NCBI GenBank assembly: GCA_951813515.1
Contig: OX638346.1
Location: 985,617 to 1,049,616 of the forward strand
Direction of reading: 5' to 3'
Source of the DNA: an uncultured Pseudomonadales bacterium
Lineage (GTDB): Bacteria; Pseudomonadota; Gammaproteobacteria; Pseudomonadales; Azotimanducaceae
DNA length: 64,000 bases
How positions within the stretch are numbered: the first letter of the stretch is position 1; each line of letters begins with the position of its first letter. The notes below the pieces were generated by a model, which made no database searches, was not told where the DNA came from, and saw only the letters and a list, made by a program, of their open reading frames with translations. This document shows, piece by piece, positions 62,394 to 64,000 of this stretch. The translations under genes and the position numbers were made by a program.

Positions 62394-63878
62394 TCACTCT
62401 TCGTCAGTGGCCGCCGTGATCCGGAAGGTGCTGAAAGTTGTCCTGACAGAGCCCGGCCCACGCATGCCGATTCGGCCTTCCCGCAACTCAAGCACGGCAT
62501 CGCGATCAAAGCCATGGTCGCGTCCCAGACGCTGGGCCTCGTCATCGCTTTCCACAGCGCGCAGCAACCACCAGACCGATCCCTTGCGCACGTCCGGGTC
62601 TTCTATCTCGTTGATCAAGTCGATGGCGCGATCCATGTCGAAGTCCGTGTCGGGACCCATCATCGAGGGTGCGATCGAGGCGATGGCATGATCCCGTGCC
62701 CGGCCAGGCGCGAGGCCGCGTGCCCAGTCGAACGCGGACTCCGCATCGTCTTGCGCCCACATCCCGGCAACCATGGGCAACAGTTGACCGCGCACCGATT
62801 CGTTCCCAATTCCGTCGATCAGGGCGACCGCAGCTTCAGGATCCCGGGACGCGAACCGCTGCGCCACGCTCATCATCAGGTTGGGGTAGGCTGGATCGTC
62901 CTCGTATCGCGACACCCACGCCAGCACGTCGTCATTCGACATGCGCCCGGCCGTGCTCGCGAGCCCGGTCAAGAAGACATCACGTTTTCCGCCTGTCAAC
63001 GTATCCGCAAACGCGTTCGCCGCTTCGAAGTCGCTCCGTCCCCACCCCTGGGCCAGGCTGCTCAAGCTCTCTCCCGAGACCTGGGCGTCCTTCTGCGCGA
63101 GCCAGCGCGCCGCTTCCTCCGGGTCTGCGCTTGACCAGACAGCCACCAGCGCCTGAGTCGCGGGTTGCTTCAACCGTGCTGGCAGGTCTTGTATCAGCTC
63201 CGCCGCCGCTGCCGGGTCATCCGCAGCCACGCGGATCACCAGTTCGAACAACCGCTCGATCTGCTTCCGCATGCCCTGCTCCGCCAGGATAGACTCGAGT
63301 TCTGCGCGAGGATCCTGCCCGGCACGTTCGATCCGATCCACCTCCTTCAACACCGCACCGCCGAACATTGAGCCCGAAAGGCGCGTATTGACCATCCCGC
63401 GTGCCGCGTCGGGATCAAACATCGCCATGGCGCGTGCAGCCAACGCGACCGACTGTCGCCCATCGGGGATTCCCTCCAGAAGAGATGGGTCATCGACGAA
63501 CAGCTCCGGATACGCGAACAGGGCGAACTGCGTCATCCGGGCGGTCAGCTCACCAAGCTGAGGATCGCCCCGCACGGCCATGATTGCCGTCGCTCCGTCG
63601 GCGGCGAGCCACGCGTTCATCGCGACACGAATGGCACGGTTCCGTTCTGCGGGAGGTTGCTGCAGCGCATGCAATAGCTGAGCGCGTGGATTCGAGGCCG
63701 CCGCCTCGTCTGCTGCCGCAAATTCATATTTCGGGAAGGTAGCGGTAGCGGTCCGCTCAGAGATCAAAGAGGAATGGTCGTCCGGCACGCTGGCTCGGCC
63801 GGCAAAGAAGCCTATGGCAGCGGCGGCCACCGTGAGAACAACAACGGCGACCGTCAGAACGATAGTGGAGGTCCCCAT
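62394..63878 (-). CDS. Membrane-anchored helical-repeat protein B, paralogue of A
   Basis: The protein has 494 residues with the same layout as A: an anchor (TVAVVVLTVAAAAIGFFAG) and a solenoid with matching units (DPEAAVALIDGIGNESVRGQ against DPEAAVALLEGIGNESVRDN). Relative to A it lacks a unit of about 30 residues around the segment MAFIETLPERLQPAS of A, so the genes differ by one repeat. A tandem duplication followed by repeat loss or gain explains this. It may be transcribed together with A. No family is recognised. Confidence 0.75.
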   Translation of the reverse strand: MGTSTIVLTVAVVVLTVAAAAIGFFAGRASVPDDHSSLISERTATATFPKYEFAAADEAAASNPRAQLLHALQQPPAERNRAIRVAMNAWLAADGATAIMAVRGDPQLGELTARMTQFALFAYPELFVDDPSLLEGIPDGRQSVALAARAMAMFDPDAARGMVNTRLSGSMFGGAVLKEVDRIERAGQDPRAELESILAEQGMRKQIERLFELVIRVAADDPAAAAELIQDLPARLKQPATQALVAVWSSADPEEAARWLAQKDAQVSGESLSSLAQGWGRSDFEAANAFADTLTGGKRDVFLTGLASTAGRMSNDDVLAWVSRYEDDPAYPNLMMSVAQRFASRDPEAAVALIDGIGNESVRGQLLPMVAGMWAQDDAESAFDWARGLAPGRARDHAIASIAPSMMGPDTDFDMDRAIDLINEIEDPDVRKGSVWWLLRAVESDDEAQRLGRDHGFDRDAVLELREGRIGMRGPGSVRTTFSTFRITAATDEE

Positions 63879-63969
63879 ACCATCACCTTACCTCCCGCTC
63901 GTGCCATTCGATCATCCACGAGCGAGGATGCGACCAAAAAACGCGTGCCCTCATTCGCGTGCGCCAACC

Positions 63970-64000
63970 AAAAAACAGCCCGCACCGCGCGGTGTGGGCT
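63970..64000 (-). terminator. Copy of the receptor-type terminator hairpin, reversed
   Basis: Six A, then CAGCCCGCACC, loop GCGC, GGTGTGGGCT to the window edge. On the minus strand this is a stem followed by a T-run, so it would end a leftward transcript from beyond the window. It is the same hairpin sequence as after receptors 2 and 3. Confidence 0.75.

Overview
The window looks like a chromosomal stretch of a GC-rich gammaproteobacterium, probably an aerobic heterotroph. The evidence is an exonuclease I (sbcB) of exactly the E. coli length, a tmRNA whose tag reads ANDENYALAA, groES-groEL next to fxsA, an AmpG-like permease, and several large TonB-dependent receptors. No rRNA or tRNA gene is visible. 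The source could be marine or host-associated, but the sequence does not settle this. Layout, left to right. (1) 1-12.8 kb: accessory DNA beside the tmRNA gene. A direct repeat of the tmRNA 3' end (1198-1227 and 12437-12466) brackets about 11 kb. That segment holds a broken tyrosine integrase, a restriction-nuclease-like gene, an ankyrin protein, a 1.4 kb gene-poor stretch, two coupled small genes, and a defence-like group: an AlbA_2/Schlafen-type protein, a HEPN/TOPRIM-type protein, a strongly structured non-coding stretch and a zinc-ribbon HEPN protein. A frameshifted membrane protein follows. This is the strongest candidate for an undescribed system. (2) 12.9-29.4 kb: mostly core genes. These are a Sel1-repeat protein, an operon of sbcB with a betaine/choline-type ABC transporter and a DegT-like aminotransferase, a 0.7 kb minisatellite upstream of sbcB, an acyltransferase, a PuuD-like membrane protein, CIRCE-controlled groES-groEL, fxsA and an alkyltransferase-like gene with overlapping divergent start codons, ampG, and a cobalamin adenosyltransferase. 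(3) 29.5-37.5 kb: a DUF2235 hydrolase, an acyl-CoA ligase, pgeF, small VOC, cupin and SnoaL proteins, and an FG-GAP/ASPIC lipoprotein. (4) 37.5-51.7 kb: two tandem D-aminoacylase-type amidohydrolases divergent from three tandem TonB-dependent receptors. The receptors share a signal region and a family of 3' hairpins, and the first two share a structured 5' leader. A Phd antitoxin with a broken toxin and an AAA/DUF4143 ATPase interrupt the receptor array. (5) 51.8-60.7 kb: a catabolic-looking cluster of an SDR, a histidine-rich protein of unknown function, two PhyH-type dioxygenases, an orphan molybdenum hydroxylase large subunit and two Gfo/Idh/MocA oxidoreductases. With the receptors and amidohydrolases this suggests uptake and oxidation of some organic compound, but the substrate cannot be read from sequence. 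(6) 60.7-64 kb: two tandem paralogous membrane-anchored helical-repeat proteins, then another copy of the 3' hairpin facing in from the right edge.
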